This document shows, piece after piece, positions 43,387-52,545 of a DNA stretch of 64,000 nt (the stretch's first letter is position 1; every line of letters begins with the position of its first letter). The DNA lies in contig NZ_JAFLNE010000002.1 of NCBI RefSeq assembly GCF_017313225.1, positions 434,001 to 498,000 of the forward strand, given 5' to 3'. The translations under genes and the position numbers were made by a program. Origin of the DNA: Allomuricauda sp. CAU 1633 (GTDB lineage: Bacteria; Bacteroidota; Bacteroidia; Flavobacteriales; Flavobacteriaceae). Under the pieces are notes generated by a model that made no database searches, was not told the origin of the DNA, and saw only the letters and a list, made by a program, of their open reading frames with translations.

Positions 43387-43781
43387 GGAGCCAAATACGC
43401 AAACGGGTACATCTTTAGATTCCGGAGGAGCATGAAAACGAGTACTATGATCAATACGATAATGGGTGCGAATCTATAATTGAGGAGACTTCTTGTTTTT
43501 AGAACCCCAACCTTCACGAGTCCATGTTGCATCAACACAAACAAAGCAGGTAGCAAAAGCATATTATGACTTATGGCATCGCCAATGCGTAAGTGAAGCA
43601 AATCGTGTATGGCCCTTTGGCTTCCACAACCCGAACAATAGATACCCAAGTATTGATAAGATGGGCATTTTGGAAAAAATAATCCCTTTTCAGGATTGAA
43701 AGAAAAGTAAAGGAGTATTGCCATTACTGACAATACTCCCATTCCTATGATCCATACTGATTTTTTAATAATTGCCTGCAT
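43383..43781 (-). CDS. DUF2752 membrane protein (copy 1)
   Basis: A 132-residue protein from the ATG giving MQAIIKKSVW; the longer frame (43829) starts inside the previous gene. The DUF2752 signature YCSGCGSQRAIHDLLHLR sits after the first membrane helix, and two further helices follow. Its function is unknown, but the conserved Cys-x2-Cys-Gly pair suggests metal or disulfide chemistry. It overlaps the CD225-like gene by 17 bases and belongs to a four-gene cluster of small membrane proteins to 44861. Confidence 0.8.
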   Translation of the reverse strand: MQAIIKKSVWIIGMGVLSVMAILLYFSFNPEKGLFFPKCPSYQYLGIYCSGCGSQRAIHDLLHLRIGDAISHNMLLLPALFVLMQHGLVKVGVLKTRSLLNYRFAPIIVLIIVLVFMLLRNLKMYPFAYLAP

Positions 43782-44052
43782 TGGCCAAACTTCCAAAAAT
43801 TGCCAAGCCGAAGAAAATAAAATAGACAACCCATATCAGTGCTGCTGCACCTACACCGATCAATCCCCACATTTTCGCATTCTTTGATGCGGTTTGTGCT
43901 GCTTCATACTCCCCTCGTGCATAGTGCTCATTTACTTTGGATGCATAAATAATACTTGCAATTCCGGTTGCTATACAGCAAAAAATAGTACTTAAAATGG
44001 CCAAAACCATATAATTGTTCGGCTTTGGTGGCATGTTTTGGTTGTTTTCCAT
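43765..44052 (-). CDS. CD225/dispanin (interferon-induced transmembrane-like) protein
   Basis: A 95-residue protein with the CD225 layout: a short Asn/Pro-rich N-terminus (MENNQNMPPKP), helix 1 with paired cysteines (LAILSTIFCCIATGIASIIYA), a cytoplasmic loop with the family's KVNEHYARGEYEAAQTASKNAK, and helix 2 (MWGLIGVGAAALIWVVYFIF). In eukaryotes the fold alters membrane curvature; bacterial roles are not established. It lies between DUF2752 copy 1 (overlap 17) and the CCC-motif gene (128-base gap). Confidence 0.85.
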   Translation of the reverse strand: MENNQNMPPKPNNYMVLAILSTIFCCIATGIASIIYASKVNEHYARGEYEAAQTASKNAKMWGLIGVGAAALIWVVYFIFFGLAIFGSLANAGNY

Positions 44053-44180
44053 TGGTTATTGTGATTATTGGTGTTGTTTTTAAACTAAATTCAATTTCCT
44101 CTCAGTTTTTGCAAAGTTTTCCTTCCCGGCCGCAACTTGATTGGACCGCCAAGCAAGAGATTAACACAGAAATGAATCAA

Positions 44181-44513
44181 TTATTGTCCAAATAAATCTT
44201 CAAGTGCTTCACGCAACGCTTCTGGGTCTTGCATGGTATCCCATCCAAATGTGGTATAGATCCAAACAATATATGCTACAAAAATAAGATTGAGGACTAT
44301 TCCAATAATGGCCAATATTCTGCCGGTCTTCACATTTTGTACACCTTCATACATTTCTGGGTTTGTAGCATATAGTTTTAGGGCCTGATTAGCCAAAATT
44401 AATGCGATTACACCAAAAATAAGCCCAAGGATACCATAACAGCAGCAGGTTACAATGGAAACAATGCCAAAGATTAGGATTAGTGTTGCATTAGGGAGTT
44501 TTTGTTTTTCCAT
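44181..44513 (-). CDS. CCC-motif membrane protein
   Basis: A 110-residue protein with two pairs of hydrophobic stretches. After MEKQKLPNATLILIFGIVS comes the triple cysteine of TCCCYGILGLIFG, followed by a loop (KLYATNPEMYEGVQNVKTG) and a second hydrophobic part (RILAIIGIVLNLIFVAYIVWIY). The acidic tail ends in EALEDLFGQ. It resembles CD225/DUF4190 proteins in layout and is frequent in Flavobacteriia, without a known role. The DUF2752 copy 2 gene ends 15 bases upstream. Confidence 0.8.
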   Translation of the reverse strand: MEKQKLPNATLILIFGIVSIVTCCCYGILGLIFGVIALILANQALKLYATNPEMYEGVQNVKTGRILAIIGIVLNLIFVAYIVWIYTTFGWDTMQDPEALREALEDLFGQ

Positions 44514-44528
44514 AATTTATTTTTTTGG

Positions 44529-44861
44529 TTAAAAAAGGATGTTCATTTTTATCAAGTAGCTTATCAATATAGCTCCAGCCGTTGTAAGCATTAAGATTAA
44601 CTTTATCTGGTCTGCAAATTTGAATTTTATAAATAGGGTGGAGATTAAAAAGACTAATAATACCATTAGCGGGTAAATGGCAGGATACATCTTAAAAGCT
44701 CCCAAAAAATCACCCTGAAAAAGCAATTGTACCGAACGTTGCATACCACAACCGGGACATTCCACCCCAAACAATTTCTTGTTGAGACAGGGTAGCATAT
44801 AATCCTTTAGACTGATTAAAAAAATGGTTGGTTGTAGGTACATCATCACCGTAACTGTCAA
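44529..44861 (-). CDS. DUF2752 membrane protein (copy 2)
   Basis: Up to 110 residues. Three Met codons occur close together (44861, 44846, 44843) and the start is uncertain, because family members often begin near LKDYMLPCLNKKLFG. The DUF2752 signature is ECPGCGMQRSVQLLFQG, followed by two membrane helices. It is first in the leftward cluster that continues with the CCC-motif, CD225 and DUF2752 copy 1 genes. The two DUF2752 copies differ widely, so they are not a recent duplication. Confidence 0.78.
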   Translation of the reverse strand: MTVTVMMYLQPTIFLISLKDYMLPCLNKKLFGVECPGCGMQRSVQLLFQGDFLGAFKMYPAIYPLMVLLVFLISTLFIKFKFADQIKLILMLTTAGAILISYLIKMNILF

Positions 44862-44873
44862 GAAAAATACTAT

Positions 44874-44881
44874 TATTTTTG
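44874..44881 (+). promoter_or_regulatory. Candidate -7 box TATTTTTG for the Smr gene
   Basis: TAnnTTTG match 41 bases upstream of the ATG at 44923. It lies between divergent genes; no strong minus-strand counterpart was seen for the DUF2752 cluster. Confidence 0.4.
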
Positions 44882-44922
44882 CTTATGGGATTAACTTTTC
44901 AAGATTTTTTTAGTGAAGATTT

Positions 44923-45465
44923 ATGAGTGGGATAACTATTGGAGATAAGGTTGAAGTATTGGATGAAGCCATTTCAGGAAGGGTGGAATCCATTGATGGA
45001 AACATGGTCACCTTGATTACCCCTGACGGTTTTCCCATGAAATACCCCATTAAAGAGTTGGTAAAGGTGGAAAAGGGCATAAAAGTCTCCAGTTTTGAAG
45101 TAGCCCAGATTAAAAAGGAAAAAGAGCAGCCGAAAAGAAGGCAAACCCCAACCGTAAAGCCCAAGGAGCGAAATGCTCCTAAAATGGAGGTGGATCTCCA
45201 TATTCACCAATTGGTGAAATCAAGTAAGGGGCTCAGTAATTTTGATATCCTCAACCTTCAGTTGGAAACCGCCAAACGTCAACTCGATTTCGCCATGAAA
45301 AAACGTATCCAGAAAGTGGTTTTTATTCATGGGGTAGGGGAAGGAATTCTTAAGGAAGAACTGCACTACCTCTTCAAGAAATACGACAATCTAAAATATT
45401 ATGATGCCGAATACCAAAAATATGGGTTGGGTGCCACAGAGGTCTATATTTATCAGAATGGCTAG
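44923..45465 (+). CDS. Smr-domain protein with N-terminal KOW/DUF2027-like domain
   Basis: A 180-residue protein. Residues 1-55 form a small beta-barrel-like unit (GDKVEVLDEAISGRVESIDGNMVTLITPDGF), then a basic linker (65-88), then a C-terminal Smr domain with VDLHIHQL (the DLHG-like strand), VVFIHGVGEG (HGxGxG) and a final TEVYIYQ. Smr domains nick or bind nucleic acids and several act on stalled ribosomes or mRNA. This compact form is typical in Bacteroidota. The role is inferred. Confidence 0.86.
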   Translation: MSGITIGDKVEVLDEAISGRVESIDGNMVTLITPDGFPMKYPIKELVKVEKGIKVSSFEVAQIKKEKEQPKRRQTPTVKPKERNAPKMEVDLHIHQLVKSSKGLSNFDILNLQLETAKRQLDFAMKKRIQKVVFIHGVGEGILKEELHYLFKKYDNLKYYDAEYQKYGLGATEVYIYQNG

Positions 45466-45470
45466 TGGGG

Positions 45471-45989
45471 TTATTCCGGAACGGCCGTACTAACTTCACC
45501 AAACTCACTAATGGTAAGGTCGGTGATTCGTTCGTCGGTATCAGTTACAAAAGATACGCCACTCAAGCGTATGGTGTGCACAAACTCCGTATTGTCTTCG
45601 TTGGCGGTGGTTTCAATTATTACAGTACCATCTTCGGCTTCAATTTCCTCCACAACTATTGGTTCTGTAGCGGGGATATCGTCGCAAAAATAAGTTTTGG
45701 TGACACCGTCAGAAAAGATACGATAGGTAACTTGAGATTGACTGGGAATAGTACTTTCCGTAGTTATGGTTTCTCCAATAACACCTTTGTTCAATACACC
45801 ACTTTGGAGCTCCAAAATCAAAGCCTCATCATCATTTATTTTGAACATGATGTTCTTGGTGTTTCGTATTGGTGCCGTACAATACTGAAGGGCGACACTA
45901 TCAAAATCTATGGTCTCAATCTGTAGATCACCATCACTACAAGAAAGGAGCATCCCTGCGCAGAGGGTCAAAAAGAAATATTTTCCCAT
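45471..45989 (-). CDS. Predicted lipoprotein, unknown function
   Basis: A 172-residue precursor with a lipobox (MLLSC, Cys at 17) following KYFFLTLCAG. The mature part is acidic and beta-rich, with two similar stretches: CTAPIRNTKNIMFKINDDEALILELQ and, later, DGTVIIETTANEDNTEFVHTIRLSG. No domain was recognised. It is a single gene between the Smr and cysteine desulfurase genes, five bases after the Smr stop on the opposite strand. Confidence 0.72.
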   Translation of the reverse strand: MGKYFFLTLCAGMLLSCSDGDLQIETIDFDSVALQYCTAPIRNTKNIMFKINDDEALILELQSGVLNKGVIGETITTESTIPSQSQVTYRIFSDGVTKTYFCDDIPATEPIVVEEIEAEDGTVIIETTANEDNTEFVHTIRLSGVSFVTDTDERITDLTISEFGEVSTAVPE

Positions 45990-46066
45990 GTGCCAAATTT
46001 AAAGCAAATCCATTTTAATACCCCAATCCTACCGAATACTTTAAAAGAAATTAACTTTATTTCCCG

Positions 46067-46074
46067 TATTTTTG
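46067..46074 (+). promoter_or_regulatory. Candidate -7 box TATTTTTG for the cysteine desulfurase gene
   Basis: TAnnTTTG match 25 bases upstream of the ATG at 46100. The region upstream is AT-rich; no unambiguous -33 TTG. Confidence 0.45.
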
Positions 46075-46099
46075 AACCCTCAAAAATCTACTGCAGCCC

Positions 46100-47248
46100 A
46101 TGCAAAAAGTGTATTTGGATAATGCGGCAACTACCCAAGTAAGGGATGAGGTCATTGCAAAAATGCAAGAGGCCTTGGCCGTGTATTACGGAAACCCATC
46201 GTCTACCCACAGCTTTGGAAGATCGGCAAAGACCGCTGTTGAAAAAGCTAGAAAAACTATAGCCAAAACTTTGAATGCACAACCCTCGGAAATTATTTTC
46301 ACTTCTGGGGGAACGGAAGCAGATAATATGATTTTACGTTGTGCGGTCCGTGACTTGGGGGTAAAGACGCTAATTACATCCAAAATTGAGCACCATGCGG
46401 TGCTCCATACTGCGGAAGAATTAGAAAAGGAATATGGCATTTCCGTAAAGTATGTCGATTTGGATGAAAATGGAAATCCCAAATTGGACCACTTGGAAGC
46501 CTTGTTGACCCAGGATGATTCCAAAAAGTTGGTCAGTTTAATGCATGTCAACAACGAGATTGGGAACATCAGTGATATTAATGCCATTGGAAAATTGTGC
46601 CAGGAGCATGATGCACTTTTCCATTCCGATACGGTACAGTCCATTGGCCACTACCCTTGGGATGTGCAAACCGTTCCCATTGATTTTATGACAGCAGCGG
46701 CGCATAAATTTCATGGGCCAAAAGGCATCGGCTTTGCATTTATTCGTAAAAATTCTGGATTAAAGCCTTTAATTTTTGGTGGGTCGCAAGAACGTGGCCA
46801 TAGAGCGGGTACAGAGGCCTTTCATAACATAGTGGGATTGGAAGAGGCTTTTGTGAAGGCGTATGAGCATTTGGATGAAGAAACCAAAACCGTGAAAGAA
46901 CTAAAGCAATATTTTATTGATAAGGTAAAACAAGAAATTCCCGATGCTGTTTTTAACGGTCTTTCGGAGGATTTGGAAAAAAGCACCTATACTTTGGTGA
47001 ATGTGCGCCTGCCCTTTGATAAACAAAAAGGACTAATGCTCTTGTTCCATTTGGATATGAAAGGTATTGCCTGTTCCAAAGGAAGTGCTTGTCAATCTGG
47101 AAGTAACCTAGGCTCTCATGTGCTTACGGAAATCCTTTCTGATGATGAATTGGAAAAACCTTCATTGCGCTTTTCATTCTCCATGTACAACACCAAAGAA
47201 GAATTGGATTATACCGTTCAAGTGCTTAAGGAGTTCGCCGAGAGCTGA
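46100..47248 (+). CDS. Cysteine desulfurase (NifS/IscS family)
   Basis: PLP enzyme that takes sulfur from cysteine for Fe-S clusters or tRNA thiolation. The 382-residue protein has VYLDNAATTQV at the start, IIFTSGGTEADN, the PLP-binding His/Lys pair SKIEHHA and AAHKFHGPKG (K203), RAGTEA, and the active Cys C331 in KGSACQSGS. The short loop around the Cys places it in class I. No iscU or scaffold gene is adjacent. It ends one base before the convergent gene at 47249. Confidence 0.94.
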   Translation: MQKVYLDNAATTQVRDEVIAKMQEALAVYYGNPSSTHSFGRSAKTAVEKARKTIAKTLNAQPSEIIFTSGGTEADNMILRCAVRDLGVKTLITSKIEHHAVLHTAEELEKEYGISVKYVDLDENGNPKLDHLEALLTQDDSKKLVSLMHVNNEIGNISDINAIGKLCQEHDALFHSDTVQSIGHYPWDVQTVPIDFMTAAAHKFHGPKGIGFAFIRKNSGLKPLIFGGSQERGHRAGTEAFHNIVGLEEAFVKAYEHLDEETKTVKELKQYFIDKVKQEIPDAVFNGLSEDLEKSTYTLVNVRLPFDKQKGLMLLFHLDMKGIACSKGSACQSGSNLGSHVLTEILSDDELEKPSLRFSFSMYNTKEELDYTVQVLKEFAES

Positions 47249-47899
47249 TTAGTTCTTGTTCTTTCGTTTCTTTTCCTTGTCGTAGGGAAATTTGCGGGAA
47301 GCGGTCTTCATCATCTTGTCGATGAGTTCGGTGGTATTCTTTCCTGTTTTTTTGGAGATTTGGTTTTCGAATTTCCAAAGTAATTTTCCAGTTTCCCCAT
47401 CGCTGATTTTTACTCCGATTCGCCCATAATTGGCATCGCCACTAAAATAATCGAGCAGGTTAAAATCTGTGGGAACCCCTTCTGAAAGAAGAATATTCAA
47501 GTTGAGGTTTCCGCTGATAATGCCATCCACATCAAGAATCTTGCATAGCTCTTGGGTTGTGTGAATGTCAATATTCTCATAATCTATACCATTTTGGACC
47601 AGAATGGCATTGGTGTTATTGATGTTCTGAAAGTCTACGTTGAATTTTTTTCGCTTCTTCCGCTTGGAAAAATAGGTCTCCAGAGCATTTTGTACGGCAT
47701 ACCCTTCCCTTTGGGCCAATACCTTCAACTCATCACGATCCACAACCTCTTTCAGTTCCAGATGGGCAATAAAGGGCATAATGGCCAATACATCATGTTC
47801 TTCGGTAAGTTCGTCAAACTTTCTGTTCTCATAAATGTTTTTCTGGGCCGATGCCAAGGCAACGGTTAAAAACACAATCATGGAAACGATTTTTCTCAT
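47249..47899 (-). CDS. Exported protein of unknown function
   Basis: A 216-residue protein starting at MRKIVSMIVFLTVALASAQ, a signal peptide; an alternative ATG three codons upstream (47908) is less likely. The mature protein has a conserved-looking ILVQNGIDYENIDIHTTQELCKILDVDGIISGNLN segment and ends in a run of Lys/Arg (FPYDKEKKRKNKN). The LNVDGIISG-like part is reminiscent of outer-membrane assembly or penicillin-binding-protein-activator lipoproteins (CsgG/GNA1162-like), but this is weak. It is last in the M23-TonB operon. Confidence 0.68.
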   Translation of the reverse strand: MRKIVSMIVFLTVALASAQKNIYENRKFDELTEEHDVLAIMPFIAHLELKEVVDRDELKVLAQREGYAVQNALETYFSKRKKRKKFNVDFQNINNTNAILVQNGIDYENIDIHTTQELCKILDVDGIISGNLNLNILLSEGVPTDFNLLDYFSGDANYGRIGVKISDGETGKLLWKFENQISKKTGKNTTELIDKMMKTASRKFPYDKEKKRKNKN

Positions 47900-47908
47900 C
47901 GGTATCAT

Positions 47909-50377
47909 TTAAAAGCGTGCTCCAAATTTTAGATTCAGAATACGGCCTGTTAAATAGTTGGGCACAGCAAACTGTCTTTGGGTATCCACATCCCTGACCC
48001 ATGTATTGGTAATGGAATTTTGGTTGTTGAACATATTAAAAATCTCAAAACCTACACTAAATTCCTTGAACTTGTGGAGCCAATGCCCTTTGGGGTGTTT
48101 GTTTTTTTCGTCTGCAAAAATATGGGAAATTCCCATATCGGCCCTTCTATAATCTCTTAATCTATTCTGAAAATTATAAGGATCGGCATAATTAGGACTC
48201 CCACCTGGGACCCCAGTGTTGTAAACAAGGTTAAGATATAGTTTTACATTGGGGATACTGGGAACGTAATCCTGAAACAACACTGCAAATTTAAAACGTT
48301 GGTCCGTAGGCCTTGAAATGTAGCCACGGTCATCCCAATTTTCTTCGGTTTTCAGATAGCCCAAACTTACCCATGACTGCGTACCGGGAACAAAGGCTCC
48401 GGTAAGTCTAAAATCGAAGCCGAGAGCATAAGCTGTGGCATTATTTTGGGCAGCATATCGAATACGAACATCTTCGACGGTATATGGATTAACATTCGTT
48501 AGATCTTTGTAGTATGCTTCACTGATAAGGGTAAAAGGCCTGTTCCATAGGATAAAACTGTATTCGCTTCCCAATACATAGTGGATGGATTTTTGCGCTT
48601 CCACATTGGGGTTGATGTTGCCATCGCTATCGCGAAGTTCCCTGTAAAAAGGAGGTTGTTGGTAGCTTCCAACAGCCAATCTGAACAGCATATCCTTTTC
48701 CCAGTTAGGTTTAATAGAGAACTGCCCCCTTGGGCTCAACAGCGTTTGCGCATTTTTCTCAAATCCATCACCCTTTAACACCCAATGCTGGGCCCTCATT
48801 CCCAAGTTAAAATACACATCATGTTCACCCCATTGGGCATGCTTTGCATATTGTACAAAGCCCGAGAGTCGGTTTGTTTGTGTTTTATTGATGGCTTGGA
48901 CGCTTTCGTAAGGAAGAATATCCCCTGTGAAGGGTTCCTCTGGTTGATTATTCACTAATTCCGAATTGGGTGGCCGAATGATGTATCCTGCAGAATCGAT
49001 AAATTCCGATTCTCTGATTCGGTCATTGATGTCCTCATGCACAAATTTTACGCTCCATTCCAAGGTTTTTCCCTGTTTGGAAACCTTGCCTCGGTGTGAA
49101 AGATTAAAAATCAAAGCGTCCAGTTGGTTTCTGGCCCGGTTAAATTGGGAGCCTATACCCTGTGGGTTGACTACTTCCCCAAGGGTTTCACTGCCAAGAT
49201 TGGTATCCACATCGCCTAATTCATAGGATGCAATCACATCAGAGAATTCCTCTTCTTGGGTATGATAGGTTGAAGTGATAAATTCAAGTTTTGTATGGTC
49301 GTTGGGAAATAGATCAGCTTTTAAGGCGCCCAGCGCATTGGTATATTTATTTTTCTCCCTTCCTTGATAATAGACGAGCAAAGCTCTTGGGTCATTCAAT
49401 GTTCCAAAATTGGTCTGTCTGGTCAAGGGTTCGTTTTTGTAATCATTTATGGAAAATGTCTGTAAAAAATTAAGATGGAACTTTTCGGAAAATCGATACG
49501 TGAGGTGGCTCTGGATATCCAAAAATCTTGGATTAAAATTGCCCTGTGTTTCGAGACTGTTCAAGAATAGTCCATTATTCCGGTAACGCACACCGGAGAT
49601 GCTGGTGAATTTCTTGTTCTTGGATAGGGTTTCCAAACTCCCACTGACACCGAGCAAACTCCCATCTACCCGTAATTCGAATGAGGTCGGGGCCTTGTAG
49701 GTAATATCCAAAACCGAGGATAGTTTGTCCCCATATTTAGCTTGAAACCCTCCGGGGGAAAATTGTAAATCGGAAATTAAGTCACTGTTCACAAAACTCA
49801 GTCCTTCTTGTTGAGCCGAACGTATCAAAAAAGATCGGTATACCTCAATGCCGTTCACATACACCAGATTTTCATCAAAATTGCCACCGCGCACGTTGTA
49901 TTGGGTACTCAATTCATTGTTGAAAGACACACCTGGCAACAACTTTAATATATTTTCCACTCCAGCATTGACTCCGGGAATTTTTCGAACTATTTCTGGT
50001 GGAATTGTGGTAATCCCTTCCACACTTTTTGTTCCAGTGGCGGAAACATCGACACCAGCTATTTGTATGGCATCCACTTTCATTACAGGATTGAACTCAA
50101 AGGTCTCGTTGGTTGTTAGGATAAGATTTTGCAAGACTACATTTCCATGACCAATATGGGAAAAGGTCACGGTATTTGGAATATCGGCAATTAGTTCAAG
50201 AACATAATAACCATTTTCATCGGAAACCGTACCGGTATCCCCAGAACCAATGTTGACATTGGAAATGGGTTCGTTGTTTTCATCCAAAACTGTTCCCAAT
50301 ATAGTGGAGGTCTGCCCTTGGAGAACAGTGGCCCAAAGCATCAAGAAGAATAATGTTATGGGCTTTGGTGGGATCAA
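47909..50377 (-). CDS. TonB-dependent outer-membrane receptor with CarboxypepD-reg domain
   Basis: An 822-residue precursor. After the signal (to about 22), an N-terminal carboxypeptidase-like regulatory fold (about 24-105, STILGTVLDENNEPISNVNIGSGDTG) is followed by the plug (about 115-225, VRKIPGVNAGVENILKLLPGV then STQYNVRGGNFDENLVYVNG) and a beta-barrel that ends in an aromatic residue (LKFGARF). No SusD partner is present, so it is a single-component transporter. The substrate is unknown; the neighbours are an M23 peptidase four bases upstream and a small exported protein. Confidence 0.92.
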   Translation of the reverse strand: MIPPKPITLFFLMLWATVLQGQTSTILGTVLDENNEPISNVNIGSGDTGTVSDENGYYVLELIADIPNTVTFSHIGHGNVVLQNLILTTNETFEFNPVMKVDAIQIAGVDVSATGTKSVEGITTIPPEIVRKIPGVNAGVENILKLLPGVSFNNELSTQYNVRGGNFDENLVYVNGIEVYRSFLIRSAQQEGLSFVNSDLISDLQFSPGGFQAKYGDKLSSVLDITYKAPTSFELRVDGSLLGVSGSLETLSKNKKFTSISGVRYRNNGLFLNSLETQGNFNPRFLDIQSHLTYRFSEKFHLNFLQTFSINDYKNEPLTRQTNFGTLNDPRALLVYYQGREKNKYTNALGALKADLFPNDHTKLEFITSTYHTQEEEFSDVIASYELGDVDTNLGSETLGEVVNPQGIGSQFNRARNQLDALIFNLSHRGKVSKQGKTLEWSVKFVHEDINDRIRESEFIDSAGYIIRPPNSELVNNQPEEPFTGDILPYESVQAINKTQTNRLSGFVQYAKHAQWGEHDVYFNLGMRAQHWVLKGDGFEKNAQTLLSPRGQFSIKPNWEKDMLFRLAVGSYQQPPFYRELRDSDGNINPNVEAQKSIHYVLGSEYSFILWNRPFTLISEAYYKDLTNVNPYTVEDVRIRYAAQNNATAYALGFDFRLTGAFVPGTQSWVSLGYLKTEENWDDRGYISRPTDQRFKFAVLFQDYVPSIPNVKLYLNLVYNTGVPGGSPNYADPYNFQNRLRDYRRADMGISHIFADEKNKHPKGHWLHKFKEFSVGFEIFNMFNNQNSITNTWVRDVDTQRQFAVPNYLTGRILNLKFGARF

Positions 50378-50381
50378 TAGG

Positions 50382-52073
50382 TTATTTTCTGAAAAAGGTA
50401 CTGATAAAAGTACTGCTGTTGCCTACATTATCCGTAACGGTGACTTTGAGTTCGCATTGTGTTTCGTTCACTATTTTGTCATCAAAATTATAGGTTATGG
50501 TATTGGTCTTGGGCTCGTATTCCATAAGAATCCATTCCCCGTTCAAGGTAGCCCTGTAGGTGTCAATGCCACTTAAATCGTCCGATATTTCCAAGCTGAG
50601 ATAGCTGTAGTTGCTCAACCATTGCTTTTCTTTGAAGTTCTTCGGGGAAATAGTGGGGGCAACACTGTCCCGGACCAAAGTATAGGTCCCAAGGTCACGT
50701 GTACGGGTGGTAAAAGAACCGTCCCGTTTGTAGGTTGTGGTGTAGGAAGGTCTCAAATCTTTATCCAATCGGGCAATAAACAGTTGTTTTCTTTCTGATA
50801 GTGGATATTGGGAAGGATCAAAGCTAATCGTAAAGTTTCGGTGTGCCGCTACACTGTTATCGTGAATGGTAACAGTGTCCTTACCTTTTTTTAGGTTGAT
50901 GTAAAAATCTTGGTAAAAGGTATTGGCAGGAAAATAAACCTTGGCAACACCCAGATCAAAATTATTGGGCTTGCTGGCAAGGATGAAATTTTCGGTGATT
51001 TCATCACCCTTTTTGATTTTTGGTATTTCCCTTTTCCCTTCTACGGGAATCACCAGTTTGGTCTCATTTCCTTCAATATCGGAAATGAGAATTTCAACAG
51101 AGTAGGAGAGACCTTCTTCAATGTCAACTTTTCCATTATTGTAAAGGGTTTTGTATATGCCGAGGTAATTATAGGGTTCCTTAAAACATTTTTGGATACG
51201 CTGTCTGAATTTGCCAAAATGTTCATAATCAATCAAGGTGTTGATGTAACGGGTCTCCCCAAAGGAAAAGGTTTCAAAATCGTATTCCGAGTAGACCCTT
51301 CCGTTCACGGTTTGTTTTACAGCATACACTCCATTTTGATTGGCAGCCATGTCCAAGCGGTCAAAACTGTTGATGCCAAACCCAATAGTGCCAATGGCGG
51401 TTACTTTATCGGCCAAAAAAGTGCCATCTGGTTGACGGGTAAAATTGAGTTGTATCTTTTGGGCACTCTGGTTTATCAGGGCGCCATCAGATAAAGGATA
51501 TCCATAGAGCCCAAGTAACGTAGGATTTGTAGCATCTCTAACATCATAACCATAAAGCAGGGGATTGGTAGGTTTTTCGGTTACGCTGCTGCGAATCTCA
51601 AAATGAAGATGGGGCCCGGCAGAGCTGCCTGAATTTCCAGAATAGGCAAGGATACTGCCCTTGGTAACCTTTAGTTCACCATAATCTGGAAAGGCTTCAA
51701 CTTCATAAGATTGTTTGGCATATTGCATTTTTTTGATGTACTCTTCTATTTCTGGGCCAAATTTTCTGAGATGGGCATATACGGAAGTATATCCGTTGGG
51801 ATGCGCCACATAAAGTGCCTTACCATAACCCCAATGTGAAATTTTAATACGCGTCACGGTTCCATCCGCAATGGCATAAACGGGCAAACCTTCCCGTTGT
51901 TGGGTCTTGATGTCCATCCCCGAATGAAAATGATTAGATCGAAGCTCTCCGAAAGTACCGGCAAGCACCAATGGAATATCCAATGGAGGTTGAAAAACAC
52001 CTTTAGGATATTTTTCTTGCGCGGTTAGGGCTACAGCCAATAAAAAAAGAACTCCGAAAGTATTAAGGCGCAT
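50382..52073 (-). CDS. Exported M23-family metallopeptidase
   Basis: A 563-residue precursor; the ATG giving MRLNTFGVLFLLAVALTAQ is a signal peptide, so the longer frame (52106) is rejected. The LytM domain (about 45-165) has H50 and D54 in HFHSGMD and H155/H157 in GPHLHFE, a complete zinc site, so it should cut peptidoglycan cross-links. The 400-residue C-terminal part is beta-rich with immunoglobulin-like stretches (ISDIEGNETKLVI, DDLSGIDTYRATLNGEW) that may bind the envelope. It starts the operon with the TonB receptor. Confidence 0.9.
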   Translation of the reverse strand: MRLNTFGVLFLLAVALTAQEKYPKGVFQPPLDIPLVLAGTFGELRSNHFHSGMDIKTQQREGLPVYAIADGTVTRIKISHWGYGKALYVAHPNGYTSVYAHLRKFGPEIEEYIKKMQYAKQSYEVEAFPDYGELKVTKGSILAYSGNSGSSAGPHLHFEIRSSVTEKPTNPLLYGYDVRDATNPTLLGLYGYPLSDGALINQSAQKIQLNFTRQPDGTFLADKVTAIGTIGFGINSFDRLDMAANQNGVYAVKQTVNGRVYSEYDFETFSFGETRYINTLIDYEHFGKFRQRIQKCFKEPYNYLGIYKTLYNNGKVDIEEGLSYSVEILISDIEGNETKLVIPVEGKREIPKIKKGDEITENFILASKPNNFDLGVAKVYFPANTFYQDFYINLKKGKDTVTIHDNSVAAHRNFTISFDPSQYPLSERKQLFIARLDKDLRPSYTTTYKRDGSFTTRTRDLGTYTLVRDSVAPTISPKNFKEKQWLSNYSYLSLEISDDLSGIDTYRATLNGEWILMEYEPKTNTITYNFDDKIVNETQCELKVTVTDNVGNSSTFISTFFRK

Positions 52074-52240
52074 ATTGTTTTTATTATTACTTACGAAAGT
52101 AACCAATGTTTTCTTTTGTAAAAAGGGATTTAAGATAGCTTATTGGACTTAAACCAATACTTCAAGAATATATCCAAAAACTATTGCGAGGTTACCCAAG
52201 GATGGTTAACTTTGTGTCATACGCATTGATGTTTGCAATT

Positions 52241-52531
52241 ATGGGCGAACTAGTTGAGATTGTTGATTCTTTGGAGAACAAGGTTAGCAAACTGCTGCAC
52301 AAAATGGAATTGATGCATCAGGCCAATGCCAAGTTGAAAGAGGAATTGAGCCTCGCCAAAGAAGAGAACAAAATACAACAGAACGCTGTTTTGGAATGGG
52401 AAGAAAAGTACAATTCCTTAAAAATGGCAAGCTCAATGCTGGGTGGTAATACTAGCAAAACAGAAGCTAAGCTCAAAATAAATACATTGATCCGCGAATT
52501 GGATATTTGCATAGCCAAACTCGCGGATTAG
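52241..52531 (+). CDS. Short coiled-coil protein upstream of zapA
   Basis: A 96-residue protein. The chosen ATG (52241, MGELVEIVDSLENKV) starts a heptad pattern that runs to about residue 60 (LLHKMELMHQANAKLKEEL), followed by a short Gly-Gly linker and a C-terminal helix (LKINTLIRELDICIAKLAD). The frame open from 52184 would need a TTG start and 19 unlikely residues. It ends 14 bases before zapA, a division protein that pairs with coiled-coil partners such as ZapB. A similar role is a guess. Confidence 0.7.
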   Translation: MGELVEIVDSLENKVSKLLHKMELMHQANAKLKEELSLAKEENKIQQNAVLEWEEKYNSLKMASSMLGGNTSKTEAKLKINTLIRELDICIAKLAD

Positions 52532-52545
52532 TTTGAACTGAAATT

